This document shows, one piece after another, positions 25,733 through 34,179 of a DNA stretch of 64,000 bases (the first letter of the stretch is position 1; every line of letters starts with the position of its first letter). The DNA is from Acidovorax benzenivorans. GTDB taxonomy: Bacteria > Pseudomonadota > Gammaproteobacteria > Burkholderiales > Burkholderiaceae_C. The notes beneath the pieces are model-generated. The model was not told where the DNA came from and did not search any database. It worked only from the letters and a program-made list of their open reading frames with translations. The position numbers and the translations under genes are program-made. The stretch spans positions 310,001-374,000 of the forward strand of contig NZ_JAPCKI010000002.1 in the NCBI RefSeq assembly GCF_028680575.1. Direction: 5' to 3'.

Positions 25733-26686
25733 ATGAAAAAATTTGCAATGGCAGCCGTCGCTGCAGCTGCAATGACTGCAGGCGTTGCCCAGGCTTACAC
25801 GCAAGGTACGTTCACCAACGGTGTCGTGGTTCCTAACGTGATCCACACCGGCGCTACCAACACGACCGCTGTTGGTCTGATCAACCAAACCGCTGCAGTG
25901 GTGCCTGTGTTCTGGACGTTCTTCGACCAAGACTCTAACCACGTGACCGACGGCTGCTTCCCCCTGACGCCTAAGGATACGCACGCTTTCGTGTGGTCTG
26001 CTGCTTCCGGCGTGGGCCTGGAAGGCAAGCGCGGTTACCTGGTGTTTGCCGCTGGTACCGTGGCTGCTCCTCCAGCAAGCGTGGCTAACGCCTGCCAAGC
26101 AGCTAACTCTGCTGCCATTGATCCGGCTGCTCTGATCGCTGCCAGCGCATTCCAAGTGGACACGACCGCCAAGGATGTGGCTTACACCCCCGTGATCGAC
26201 GGTCCTCTGACTATCGCCGGTGACCTGAGCACGATGGGCCCTACCAGCCTGACGAATGTCGCTGGTGCCGTGACGGTCGCTGCTGGTCCCCTGGCAACGC
26301 CTACGTTCAGCATGCGTTACTACGTGGACGGCGTGGTTGACAGTGGTGCCAACACCCGCGTGGTGGTCTGGTCCACCGGTAGCCACAAGGGCACCCACAC
26401 TGTGAACATGTACAACGACGCGCAAGAGCGTAAGTCGGTGAACTTCAAGCTGGACCACGCTGAACTGGACTGGTTCGATCCAGAAACCATCGTTGGCCGC
26501 CCTGCTGCTTTCGTTGACGGTTTCATCGAATGGGCTCCTGTGGCTGCTCTGCCTGCTGACTACTCGCCAGCAGCCGGTACTGGCTCGCTGTTCAACGACG
26601 GCGGTTCTGTGTTCACGTACAGCGTGATCGATGCGCCTATCTTCGGTGCTTCGCAAACTATCCTGGGCGCACACACTGCTCCTTAA
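25733..26686 (+). CDS. Abundant secreted protein, candidate S-layer/surface protein
   Basis: 317 residues; signal peptide MKKFAMAAVAAAAMTAGVAQA with cleavage before Tyr22, leaving about 296 residues (roughly 30 kDa), beta-rich, Ala/Val/Thr-rich, with only two Cys in the mature part and no membrane segment. Codon use differs from its neighbours: many GCT, GGT, CTG and AAC codons, as in very highly expressed genes. It is monocistronic, with a near-consensus promoter, a structured leader and a strong terminator. Size, composition and expression signals recall the roughly 32-kDa S-layer proteins of Comamonadaceae and the NpdA nanopod protein of Delftia; this match is by recall, not alignment. It follows the T2SS operon, so it is the obvious candidate substrate. 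Confidence 0.6.
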   Translation: MKKFAMAAVAAAAMTAGVAQAYTQGTFTNGVVVPNVIHTGATNTTAVGLINQTAAVVPVFWTFFDQDSNHVTDGCFPLTPKDTHAFVWSAASGVGLEGKRGYLVFAAGTVAAPPASVANACQAANSAAIDPAALIAASAFQVDTTAKDVAYTPVIDGPLTIAGDLSTMGPTSLTNVAGAVTVAAGPLATPTFSMRYYVDGVVDSGANTRVVVWSTGSHKGTHTVNMYNDAQERKSVNFKLDHAELDWFDPETIVGRPAAFVDGFIEWAPVAALPADYSPAAGTGSLFNDGGSVFTYSVIDAPIFGASQTILGAHTAP

Positions 26687-26760
26687 TTTTCTTAACCCGG
26701 GAGCGATGTTTGCATCGCTTCTGAGCAAGAAAAACAGCGGCCTTTTCACAAGGCTTGCTA

Positions 26761-26790
26761 AAAATAGCGCCGCAAGGCGCTATTTTTTTT
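26761..26790 (+). terminator. Intrinsic terminator after the abundant secreted protein
   Basis: Perfect 11-bp stem AAAATAGCGCC / GGCGCTATTTT (26761-26771 and 26776-26786), GCAA tetraloop, then a T-run to 26790. A smaller hairpin (GCGATG-TTTG-CATCGC, about 26703-26718) lies just upstream and may help stabilise the 3' end. Confidence 0.92.
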
Positions 26791-26807
26791 GAAGGAATGA
26801 TTTCATC

Positions 26808-27941
26808 ATGGTGTTGTCCAAGAGTTTGCCTCGACTGATGTTGGGTGTTGTAGTAGGGCTGTTGCTGGGCGGGTGTCAAACTCAGCCTCAAAAGGTTGTT
26901 GCACCAGGGGTTGTGCCCAAGGCTGTGGCGACTGGGAATGCGCTGGCTGCTGACAAGGGCCGACTGCAGTTGGACCTGCCCGATGCTTGGGGTGGTGATG
27001 TGCGCTGCGGCAAATTCGGTTGTTTGCTAGGGGCTGTAGAGCACGAGAAGAACACCGTGGTGGTGCATCAACTGGCGCCCAATCGCACTGCGCGTTTGTT
27101 GTCCAAATTCAGTGTTCCGTACCATCCGGACTCGGTTGCGTGGTTGGAAGATGATCTTCTGGCGGCGGCTGTGGAGGACGGCTCCACCGTAGACATTTTT
27201 CGTCTGGTTGATGAGAAGTTGGTAAAGGTCCAGGGCGTGACGGTCTGGTTCGGGCCGCGTGACGTGACCCTGGTGAATGCGTCTGAAGGGCGCTACCGGT
27301 TGTTGGCGACCCCTTACAGCGGCAGCAAGGTCGCGTGGATCGACTTGCCAGACGGATCTGCTGGCACTGCCAGGGTGACGCAGTCGACCTGGTGTAAGTC
27401 CCCTTGGCACCCGGCCAAGGTATCTCAGCTGCCCAAAATGAGCGGCGGCGGCATCGTGGTGGCCTGCTTGGATGACCGGCGCGTGGTGGCCGTGCCGGAC
27501 AGCAATCTTATGGCCGCGCCCACCGTGTTGGCCACTTTCAATGCCATTCCTCGCCGAGTGGCCTCATCGCCCTCTGGTCGGTGGTTGTATGTGGGTCTGG
27601 AAACGGGCTCGCGCAACGCGCGAATCGACATGCAAACCGGGGAACTTCAGTGGATTGCGGCTTCTCCGAATGGGTCTGTGTCGGTGGTGGCCTTGTCCGA
27701 CGACCTGGTGCTCTGGGGTGAGGATGGCCGACTGGTCATGCAGCGTCTGGATGCGCAGGGTGTTGTGCTCGAGTCAGGGGAGCTGCCTGCGAGCGGTTTC
27801 TCCACCGACCTGCAGGTGATCGATGTGGATGGTGACGGCGCGCTGGATGCCGTCGTGCTCAACTCTGCGGGCACCAAGTCTGATGTGATCTATGGCCCCT
27901 TGTGGGAGAAGGCGCTCCAGCGTCCTTTGATGAAAAAATGA
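26808..27941 (+). CDS. Propeller-like lipoprotein with FG-GAP-type calcium loop
   Basis: 377 residues. Signal peptide with lipobox at Cys23 (LLLGGC). The mature part is a series of beta-strand units consistent with a seven-bladed propeller (recurring hydrophobic strands such as DSVAWLEDDLLAAAV, GGGIVVACLDDRRVVAV, VSVVALSDDLVLWG). Near the C-terminus a DVDGDGALD loop (339-347) matches the calcium-binding FG-GAP/VCBS pattern. It sits directly after the terminator of the secreted-protein gene and overlaps or abuts the foldase gene. Function unknown; an outer-membrane docking or assembly factor is plausible from context. Confidence 0.65.
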   Translation: MVLSKSLPRLMLGVVVGLLLGGCQTQPQKVVAPGVVPKAVATGNALAADKGRLQLDLPDAWGGDVRCGKFGCLLGAVEHEKNTVVVHQLAPNRTARLLSKFSVPYHPDSVAWLEDDLLAAAVEDGSTVDIFRLVDEKLVKVQGVTVWFGPRDVTLVNASEGRYRLLATPYSGSKVAWIDLPDGSAGTARVTQSTWCKSPWHPAKVSQLPKMSGGGIVVACLDDRRVVAVPDSNLMAAPTVLATFNAIPRRVASSPSGRWLYVGLETGSRNARIDMQTGELQWIAASPNGSVSVVALSDDLVLWGEDGRLVMQRLDAQGVVLESGELPASGFSTDLQVIDVDGDGALDAVVLNSAGTKSDVIYGPLWEKALQRPLMKK

Positions 27942-27952
27942 CAGGAACTGAA

Positions 27953-28849
27953 ATGGGATTGAACTGGAACCTGGTTCGTGCGCTCGTGGCAGGTGTGGGC
28001 TTGTGTTTTGCAACCGCTTCAGCCATGGCGGATGCAAACAGCGCCGTGCTGGTGCGTTTCAAGGGCGGCGAGACGATCACCCAGCAAGAACTGGATGATT
28101 TTTTTGCGCGCCGTATCGACATGCGGCACGCCAGCCGCAGCGTCATTGGTGTGCAGACTGCCTTGCGTGAAATGGCCATGAACCGTGCCCTGGTGCTGGA
28201 GGGCGAGGCGATGGGCGAGCGGCGTCGTGAGGGCAAGGAAAACGACCGCTTTGACGAGGTGTATAGCTTGACGGTCTACAAGAAGCTTGCACCGGCGTGT
28301 GAGCCCCCGGCAGATACTGCGGCGGCTCGGCAGTTCTTTGACGCGAATCCCCAGGCGTTTCGCGTCCCACCCATGGTGCGCGTGAGCCGCGCCATGCTCC
28401 CCGCGAGCGAGGTGGTGGACGGAGAGCATGCGGGTAGTTGGTTGATGCAGCAAGCCCTGGCCATCGGTTCAGGAACCCGCAAGTTCGATGACGTGGCTGA
28501 GCGCGCGAGTGCTGTCTATAAGCTGGATCCTCAGGGGGACTTGGGGTGGGTGACTTTGACCGATGAAGCCAGGATCTTGCGCGCGCTGGCCGATGCCAAG
28601 GCCGGAGACATGGTCGGACCGGTGCGTGAGGGCGAATTTGTGTATTTGTTCTCCGTGGTGGCCAAGCGTGAGGCCCAGCAACTGGCCTGGGAAGACGTTG
28701 CTGCGTCGGTGCCAAATCGCGCGGTAAGGTTCTGCCGGGAGCAGTCTGCCAAGCAAACGCAAGATCGCCTGTTTGAGAAATACGGCGTTGTGTTGGATCA
28801 GTCTGCCATCCGTGGCCTGTTCAACAAGCCGGTCGAGGCTGCCAAGTAG
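27953..28849 (+). CDS. Periplasmic parvulin-like peptidyl-prolyl isomerase/foldase
   Basis: 298 residues with a signal peptide (MGLNWNLVRALVAGVGLCF, cleaved near ASAMA-DA). The layout follows SurA/PpiC-type foldases: an N-terminal helical chaperone part (ITQQELDDFFARRIDM), then a PPIase-like domain (FRVPPMVRVSRAML, DDVAERASAVYKLDPQGDLGWVT, GDMVGPVREGEFVYLFSVV). ATG 27953 has AGGA 7 nt upstream; ATG 27938, overlapping the previous stop, is the alternative. Probably helps fold or deliver the secreted protein or the lipoproteins encoded beside it. Whether the isomerase site is active cannot be judged. Confidence 0.75.
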   Translation: MGLNWNLVRALVAGVGLCFATASAMADANSAVLVRFKGGETITQQELDDFFARRIDMRHASRSVIGVQTALREMAMNRALVLEGEAMGERRREGKENDRFDEVYSLTVYKKLAPACEPPADTAAARQFFDANPQAFRVPPMVRVSRAMLPASEVVDGEHAGSWLMQQALAIGSGTRKFDDVAERASAVYKLDPQGDLGWVTLTDEARILRALADAKAGDMVGPVREGEFVYLFSVVAKREAQQLAWEDVAASVPNRAVRFCREQSAKQTQDRLFEKYGVVLDQSAIRGLFNKPVEAAK

Positions 28850-28882
28850 TTCACAGACCGATACAAGGGCGAGCGCTGAGCG

Positions 28883-28912
28883 TTCTACCCTGCAAGGGCC
28901 GCACAGTACAAT
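28883..28912 (+). promoter_or_regulatory. Possible promoter of the second polysaccharide block
   Basis: TACAAT at 28907-28912 with a weak TTCTAC 18 nt upstream, about 97 nt before the start of the GT2 gene at 29009. The 159-bp gap otherwise shows nothing. Confidence 0.3.
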
Positions 28913-29008
28913 TCGCGGTTCTGTGGAACGCCGTGTCCTGTCGATGTGAGTTGCTTGCGGGCGCTCGGGCATGTGATCTCGAGCAAACGCATCAGCAGCA
29001 ACCAGACA

Positions 29009-29986
29009 ATGAACCCAATACACGCCTCCGTGCTGATCCCCGTCAAGAATGGCGGCCTACTGCTCGGCGAAGTGCTGGACGCCGTGCTGGCCCAGCAGAC
29101 TCCATGGCCCTTTGAGGTCATTGTGGTGGACTCGGGGTCATCCGACGGGTCGGTGGCTTTGGCTCGTGCGCGCGGAGTGCGGGTGGAAACGATTCCTGCG
29201 GCCGAATTTGGCCATGGCCGCACACGCAACCTGCTGGCGTCGATGGCAACGGGACAGTTTTTGGTGTTCATCACACAGGACGCCAGGCCCGCCAGCCCAC
29301 AGTGGCTGAAAAACATCGTACAAGGTTGCGATACGGAGCCCTCTGTGGCCGGTGCGTTTGGTCCGCACATGGCGCACCCCCAAGCAAGGCATGTTACGCA
29401 TTGTGAATTGAGTCAGCACTTTGCGGGCTTTGGTGAACAGTTGTCGGTGGTGCGCATGGAGGACCCAGTGCGTTTTGCGGCAGATCCCGGTTACCGGCAG
29501 TGGCTGCACTTTTTCTCCGACAACAATTCCTGCATCAGGCGCTCCGTATGGGAAAAGCTGCCTTTGCCAGATGTGGCCTTTGCTGAGGACCAGACATGGG
29601 CTTTGCGCGCTATCGAGGCGGGCTATGCCAAGGCATTCGTTCCCGACGCCGCGGTGTACCACTCGCATGATTTTGGAGTTTGGGAGACATTGCAGCGCAA
29701 CTTCGACGAGGCGCGCTCCTTCAATCGATATTTCGGATACCGCATCCAGGACAGCCTGCCACGAGCCCTGAAATCTGCCGTGCATTTGGCATTGCGTGAT
29801 CGGTCGTGGCTGAAGAGTGGTGGCCTGCGAGGTTGGCGCCTTTTCAAGAACGCAGGATTTATGGCATGTATTGAACTGGCTCGTGTGGTGGGCCAATACC
29901 TGGGCACTCGCCATGATCACCTGCCTGCATGGCTGCTGCGTTCGGTGTCGCGTGATGAGCAATTGCAGCGCGCAGGGGCAGCTTGA
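29009..29986 (+). CDS. GT2-family glycosyltransferase (rhamnosyltransferase-like)
   Basis: 325 residues. GT-A fold: ASVLIPVKNGGLLLGEVLDAV, VVDSGSSDGSV and the DDxD-equivalent FITQDARP, then FSDNNSCIRRSVWEKLPLPD and AEDQTWALRA, a pattern common in rhamnosyltransferases of O-antigen and rhamnan clusters. It starts the second polysaccharide block and is followed after 2 nt by the WsaF-like gene. Sugar and linkage are not predictable from sequence. Confidence 0.8.
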   Translation: MNPIHASVLIPVKNGGLLLGEVLDAVLAQQTPWPFEVIVVDSGSSDGSVALARARGVRVETIPAAEFGHGRTRNLLASMATGQFLVFITQDARPASPQWLKNIVQGCDTEPSVAGAFGPHMAHPQARHVTHCELSQHFAGFGEQLSVVRMEDPVRFAADPGYRQWLHFFSDNNSCIRRSVWEKLPLPDVAFAEDQTWALRAIEAGYAKAFVPDAAVYHSHDFGVWETLQRNFDEARSFNRYFGYRIQDSLPRALKSAVHLALRDRSWLKSGGLRGWRLFKNAGFMACIELARVVGQYLGTRHDHLPAWLLRSVSRDEQLQRAGAA

Positions 29987-29988
29987 CC

Positions 29989-31212
29989 ATGTCGTTGAAT
30001 CTGAAGAGAAAAATCTGGCGCATCAAGGAGATGGTTCGCAAGGAGGGTGTGATCCCTGCGTTGCGCGCGGTGGTGCGGCGTCTGCGACAAGGCCCGGGGC
30101 GCCACGTCGATGTGTTTCGACATTACGACTTTGCCTTGCCTTACGCATTGTCTCCCCTTCCAGGGGTGGTGTCGGTAGGCACCCTTCTATGGTTCATTCC
30201 CGATTTCAACGTGGGGTCGGGCGGTCATCTGAACATTTTTCGCACCATCTGGCATCTGGAGCAGATGGGTTACAAGTCCACGATCGTGATCGGCAAACCT
30301 GTCATGCATCAGGATGCCGACGAGGCGCGTCAGAAAATCCGCGCGCATTTCTTTCCTTTGCAGGCCCAGGTTCTTTTGGGCTTAGACAAGCTGCCGCCCT
30401 GTGAGTTTGCTGTAGCTACGGGTTGGGACACGGCCTATGCGGTACGAGCTTTCACGGGGGCTCGGCACAAGCTTTATTTTGTGCAGGACTACGAGCCGCA
30501 CTTCTACCCCGTAGGGTCTGAGTCTGTGTTGGCCGAAAACACGTATCACTTCGGGTTCTTCGGTATCACTGCAGGTGGTTGGCTGGCGCACAAGCTGGCC
30601 CAGGAATATGGGATGACCACTCACCCGGTGGGTTTTGGCGTTGAACTGGAGCGCTATCGTCGCCTGCTGCGCAGAGAGCCGGAGATACGACGTGTTTTTT
30701 TCTACGCGCGTCCTCCTACTCCCCGGCGTGCGTTTGAGCTGGGTTTGCTGGTACTGAACGCCGTATGGGAGCGTTTACCCGATGTTCAGTTTGTGCTGGC
30801 GGGATGGGATACGGCCGGATATCACATTCCGTTTCCGCATCTGGGCTGTGGCACCGTGGCGCTGGATGACTTGCCCGATCTCTACAGCCAGTGCGATGCT
30901 GCACTGGTCTTGTCCCTGACCAATGCATCATTGCTGCCATTGGAGCTGATGGCCAGCGGCTGCCCGGTCGTCTCCAATCGGGGGGCGAATGTCGAATGGT
31001 TGCTGAATGACGAGGTTGTGGTGCTGGCGGACTCCTCCCCGGAAGGGCTGGCCGAGGCCATTTGCGCTTTGCTGCAGGATAACGAGCGTCGTCATGCGCT
31101 GAGTCAACGGGCTGAAGCCTTTGCCCGTAGCCTGACCTGGGATGCTGTAGCGCGAGACTTTGAAGCAGGGATGCTGCGTGCAAGGTCGCAAGAAGTGCGA
31201 GGCGGATCCTGA
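29989..31212 (+). CDS. WsaF-like GT4 glycosyltransferase (rhamnosyltransferase type)
   Basis: 407 residues. The N-terminal region has VGTLLWFIPDFNVGSGGHLNIFR and the middle YFVQDYEPHFYPVGSE, both recalled as typical of the WsaF family, which transfers rhamnose in S-layer glycan and rhamnan assembly. The C-terminal half has the GT-B donor site (NASLLPLELMASGCPVVSN). ATG 29989 lies 2 nt after the previous stop; its own stop overlaps the next ATG by one base. Fits a rhamnose-rich O-polysaccharide together with the upstream rfbBDAC. Confidence 0.75.
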   Translation: MSLNLKRKIWRIKEMVRKEGVIPALRAVVRRLRQGPGRHVDVFRHYDFALPYALSPLPGVVSVGTLLWFIPDFNVGSGGHLNIFRTIWHLEQMGYKSTIVIGKPVMHQDADEARQKIRAHFFPLQAQVLLGLDKLPPCEFAVATGWDTAYAVRAFTGARHKLYFVQDYEPHFYPVGSESVLAENTYHFGFFGITAGGWLAHKLAQEYGMTTHPVGFGVELERYRRLLRREPEIRRVFFYARPPTPRRAFELGLLVLNAVWERLPDVQFVLAGWDTAGYHIPFPHLGCGTVALDDLPDLYSQCDAALVLSLTNASLLPLELMASGCPVVSNRGANVEWLLNDEVVVLADSSPEGLAEAICALLQDNERRHALSQRAEAFARSLTWDAVARDFEAGMLRARSQEVRGGS

Positions 31213-32132
31213 TGCGTTGCGCAATATTGGGAGGGGCCGGATTCCTGGGCCGCCACGTTGGGCGCTCCATGGCTGCAGAAGGCGTTGAGGTATGGTCTGT
31301 GGATCGGGCACTTTCGCTACCGGGCAGTGCCCCGTGGCTGGCCGGGGAAGTGCAGGCGGATTGTTTTGACCTGGCATCTTGGTGGGACGCGGTGGGTGGA
31401 GCCGATACCATCGTCCATCTGGCTTCTTCCACGGTACCTGCGACTGCGAGTGAGGATCCGGTCCAGGACGTGCAGACAAATCTCGTTGGTACGTTGCGTC
31501 TTCTGCAGGCGCTGCGCCAGCAGCGCGCGCGCCCCCGTCTATTATTTGCCTCATCGGGGGGGGCTGTTTACGGGCGCCCCCAGTCTGTTCCACTGAGAGA
31601 AGACCACCCGACCATGCCGATGGGGGCCTACGGGGCCACGAAGCTGGCCATTGAGCACCACCTGCGCATCGAGGAGACGCAGAACGGGCTGCCGTGCCGC
31701 ATCTTGCGGCTTAGCAACCCCTACGGGGAGTGGCAGCAGCCTCACGGTGTACAAGGCGTCATCGCGGTTTTTGCGCACCGTGCGTTGCATGGGCAGCCGA
31801 TTGACGTATGGGGTGACGGCTCCGTGGTTCGTGATTTTGTGTATGCGGCAGACGTGGGGCGGGCCTTTATGGCGGCTGCATGCCATGAGGGGGCTGCACG
31901 AATTTTCAACATTGGCGGGGGCGCGGGACATAGTGTCAATGACATCATTCTGTCCCTGGAGCGGCTGCTGGGGCGGAGTGTGGAGCGGCGTGTCTTTCCT
32001 GCGCGTCCGTTCGACCCACCAGTGAATGTGCTGGATATTCAGCGTGCGCGGGAGGAGTTGCACTGGGCGCCCCAAATGACATTTGAAGAGGGGGTAGCCA
32101 TGTCGGTGCAGTGGCTGCGGACGGTGTCATGA
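31212..32132 (+). CDS. NAD-dependent epimerase/dehydratase (sugar-nucleotide SDR)
   Basis: 306 residues of the extended SDR family. N-terminal GGAGFLG at 7-13, SSGGAVYG segment, and YGATKLAIEHHL with the YxxxK pair; the C-terminal part has DVWGDGSVVRDFVYAADVGRA, a signature of UDP-glucose 4-epimerase-like enzymes. Produces or modifies a nucleotide sugar for the surface polysaccharide. Substrate uncertain. Overlaps the preceding transferase by one base and the ABC permease by 4 nt. Confidence 0.82.
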   Translation: MRCAILGGAGFLGRHVGRSMAAEGVEVWSVDRALSLPGSAPWLAGEVQADCFDLASWWDAVGGADTIVHLASSTVPATASEDPVQDVQTNLVGTLRLLQALRQQRARPRLLFASSGGAVYGRPQSVPLREDHPTMPMGAYGATKLAIEHHLRIEETQNGLPCRILRLSNPYGEWQQPHGVQGVIAVFAHRALHGQPIDVWGDGSVVRDFVYAADVGRAFMAAACHEGAARIFNIGGGAGHSVNDIILSLERLLGRSVERRVFPARPFDPPVNVLDIQRAREELHWAPQMTFEEGVAMSVQWLRTVS

Positions 32133-32953
32133 CGAAGTCGGATTCTCATGCCGTGGCCGCTACGCCTGCGACGCCCAGGAGCGCCAGGCAATTGTGGGTC
32201 TTGTGGCGTTACTGGATGGTGCGCGAGTTCAAGACCCGATATGCCGGTTCAGTGTTGGGCTTTGTTTGGGCATTTGTTCAGCCTCTTGCCTCCCTTGCCA
32301 TTTTTTATGTGCTCTTTGGCTTGGTGCTAGCGGTGCGGGTTCCTGGACTGGAAGTAAACAACGGGTATCTCCTGCACCTGCTGGCGGGGCTGGCCGTGTG
32401 GCTCCCTTTTACCGATGCCATTGGTCGGGGGGTAGGTTGCCTGGCGGCATACGAAGACTTTTTGCGCAAGCAGCCCATGCCAGCGGAGATCCTGCCTGCT
32501 GTGTCGGTCGGAGGAAGCCTGCTGGTCCTGGGGATCGGGTATGGTTTGTTGCTGGTGCTTTCTGTCGGCGAAGGCGTTGGGCCATACGCATCGCTCGCCT
32601 GGTTGCCGTTTCTTGTGCTGGCACAGATAGTGATGACCTACGGATTGACCTTGCTGCTGAGCATGGCTCATTTTCTTTGGCGTGATGTTGGCTCCATGGT
32701 GGCTTTTGGCCTGCAGCTTTGGTTTTACGTCACCCCGATCGTCTACCCGCTGTCCCAAGTGCCAGAAAAATTTCACCATTGGTTTCTTTTCAATCCCGTT
32801 GCCTGCTTGGTGCTTATGGTGCAAGGAACGGTTCTGCATATGCCGGTGCCTCCAGGCACTGCAATGGCATTGGTAGCGTGGGTTTTGGCGCTTGGAGGTG
32901 GGGGGTGGTGGTTCTTCCGCTCGATGAAATCCGCTCTGGGCGAGGCGCTGTAG
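32129..32953 (+). CDS. wzm: Polysaccharide ABC exporter, permease subunit (Wzm)
   Basis: 274 residues, ABC-2-type permease with about six membrane helices. The N-terminal LWVLWRYWMVREFKTRYAGS amphipathic segment followed by LGFVWAFVQPLASLAIFYVLFG is characteristic of Wzm-type O-antigen exporters. It precedes the ATPase gene by 2 nt. Together they move the finished undecaprenyl-linked chain to the periplasmic face, so the O-chain here is made by the ABC-dependent rather than the Wzx/Wzy route; no wzx or wzy is seen. Confidence 0.88.
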   Translation: MTKSDSHAVAATPATPRSARQLWVLWRYWMVREFKTRYAGSVLGFVWAFVQPLASLAIFYVLFGLVLAVRVPGLEVNNGYLLHLLAGLAVWLPFTDAIGRGVGCLAAYEDFLRKQPMPAEILPAVSVGGSLLVLGIGYGLLLVLSVGEGVGPYASLAWLPFLVLAQIVMTYGLTLLLSMAHFLWRDVGSMVAFGLQLWFYVTPIVYPLSQVPEKFHHWFLFNPVACLVLMVQGTVLHMPVPPGTAMALVAWVLALGGGGWWFFRSMKSALGEAL

Positions 32954-32955
32954 TC

Positions 32956-34179
32956 ATGACCATTTGCTTTGAGGGCATCGAGAAAACCTACATGGTGTAC
33001 GCCCGTCCCCAGGACCGGTTGTGGGAATGGGTAACGCGTAGTCAGCGGCACCGTGTGCACGTGGCGCTGACGGGCGTGGATTTTGAGGTGCAGGCGGGCG
33101 AGACGTTTGGTCTCATCGGTGAAAACGGGGCGGGGAAAAGCACGCTGTTGAAGATTGCAGCCGGAACCATCCGCCCTACGCGCGGGCGAGTGACTCAACA
33201 AGGTCGGGTTGCGGCGCTGCTGGAGCTGGGTGCTGGTTTCCATCCCGAGGAGTCTGGTTACGACAACATCCGATTCATGGCCGCCTTGCATGGTTTGGAG
33301 GGCGGTGCGATGGCGGATTTTGTCCAGCGAGCAACGGCTTTCTCTGAACTGACCCGAGAGACATTGGAGCGTCCCGTCAAGACATACTCTTCTGGAATGT
33401 TCATGCGCTTAGCGTTCGCCGCCGCAACGGCTATCGATCCAGACGTGCTGATTGTGGATGAGGCATTGTCTGTAGGGGATCTGCATTTCCAAAAGAAGAG
33501 TCTGAATCGCATCTTGGAGTTGCGCGAGCGTGGGGCTACGGTGCTCTTCTGTTCCCACAATTTGTATCAGGTGCGCAGCCTTTGTCAGCGTGCTGCGTGG
33601 GTTCATGGTGGGCAGATCCGAGCCATTGGCGCCACAGAGGATGTGGTGACGGCCTATGAAGCACATGAGCGTCGCCGGTACTCTGATTCGTCCTCGGCTG
33701 GTGCTCTTGCCGAGGGAGGCGAGAAGCGCGAGAGATCGGCATCGCCGACTGCGAGCACTGCGCCGGTGAAGATCGTGCGCTTGTGCACGGAGAGCGCTGA
33801 CGGCATCAATCCAGCGCAAGTAGACTCGTTTCAAGACCTGACATTGGAAATTGAGGTTGAGGCGTATAGCAACGCGCCATTCCATGTAGGCTTTGCCATC
33901 GTGAGGCCTGACAAGGACAACGTGTTTGGCAGCAGCACACAGTTTCAGGGGGGCGGGCGATCCGCAATGCAGGGAATTGGAACGCACGTTATCCGGGTCC
34001 GCTTCCCTCGACTGCCTTTGTTGTCGGGCGAATATCTCTGGAACGTTTACACGCTGGATGACACGGGGCTGCAAGTGCTCGACATGGCTGAGCTGATTCA
34101 GCCGTTCACGGTCCTCAACCAGAAACATCGCGAATTTGGTCTCGTTTGGCTGGAACACGAGTGGCTGTCAGCAGCATGA
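32956..34179 (+). CDS. wzt: Polysaccharide ABC exporter ATPase with glycan-binding domain (Wzt)
   Basis: 407 residues. ABC domain to about 250: Walker A GENGAGKST at 55-63, signature KTYSSGMFMRLAFA, Walker B PDVLIVDEAL, and the H-loop FCSHN. The extra C-terminal domain (about 265-405) is a beta-sandwich of the Wzt_C kind, which in E. coli O8/O9a binds the modified end of the O-chain before export. The linker is Ser/Ala-rich. The domain implies that the chain carries a terminal modification; the methyltransferase at 35062 is the likely source. Overlaps the next gene by 4 nt. Confidence 0.9.
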   Translation: MTICFEGIEKTYMVYARPQDRLWEWVTRSQRHRVHVALTGVDFEVQAGETFGLIGENGAGKSTLLKIAAGTIRPTRGRVTQQGRVAALLELGAGFHPEESGYDNIRFMAALHGLEGGAMADFVQRATAFSELTRETLERPVKTYSSGMFMRLAFAAATAIDPDVLIVDEALSVGDLHFQKKSLNRILELRERGATVLFCSHNLYQVRSLCQRAAWVHGGQIRAIGATEDVVTAYEAHERRRYSDSSSAGALAEGGEKRERSASPTASTAPVKIVRLCTESADGINPAQVDSFQDLTLEIEVEAYSNAPFHVGFAIVRPDKDNVFGSSTQFQGGGRSAMQGIGTHVIRVRFPRLPLLSGEYLWNVYTLDDTGLQVLDMAELIQPFTVLNQKHREFGLVWLEHEWLSAA

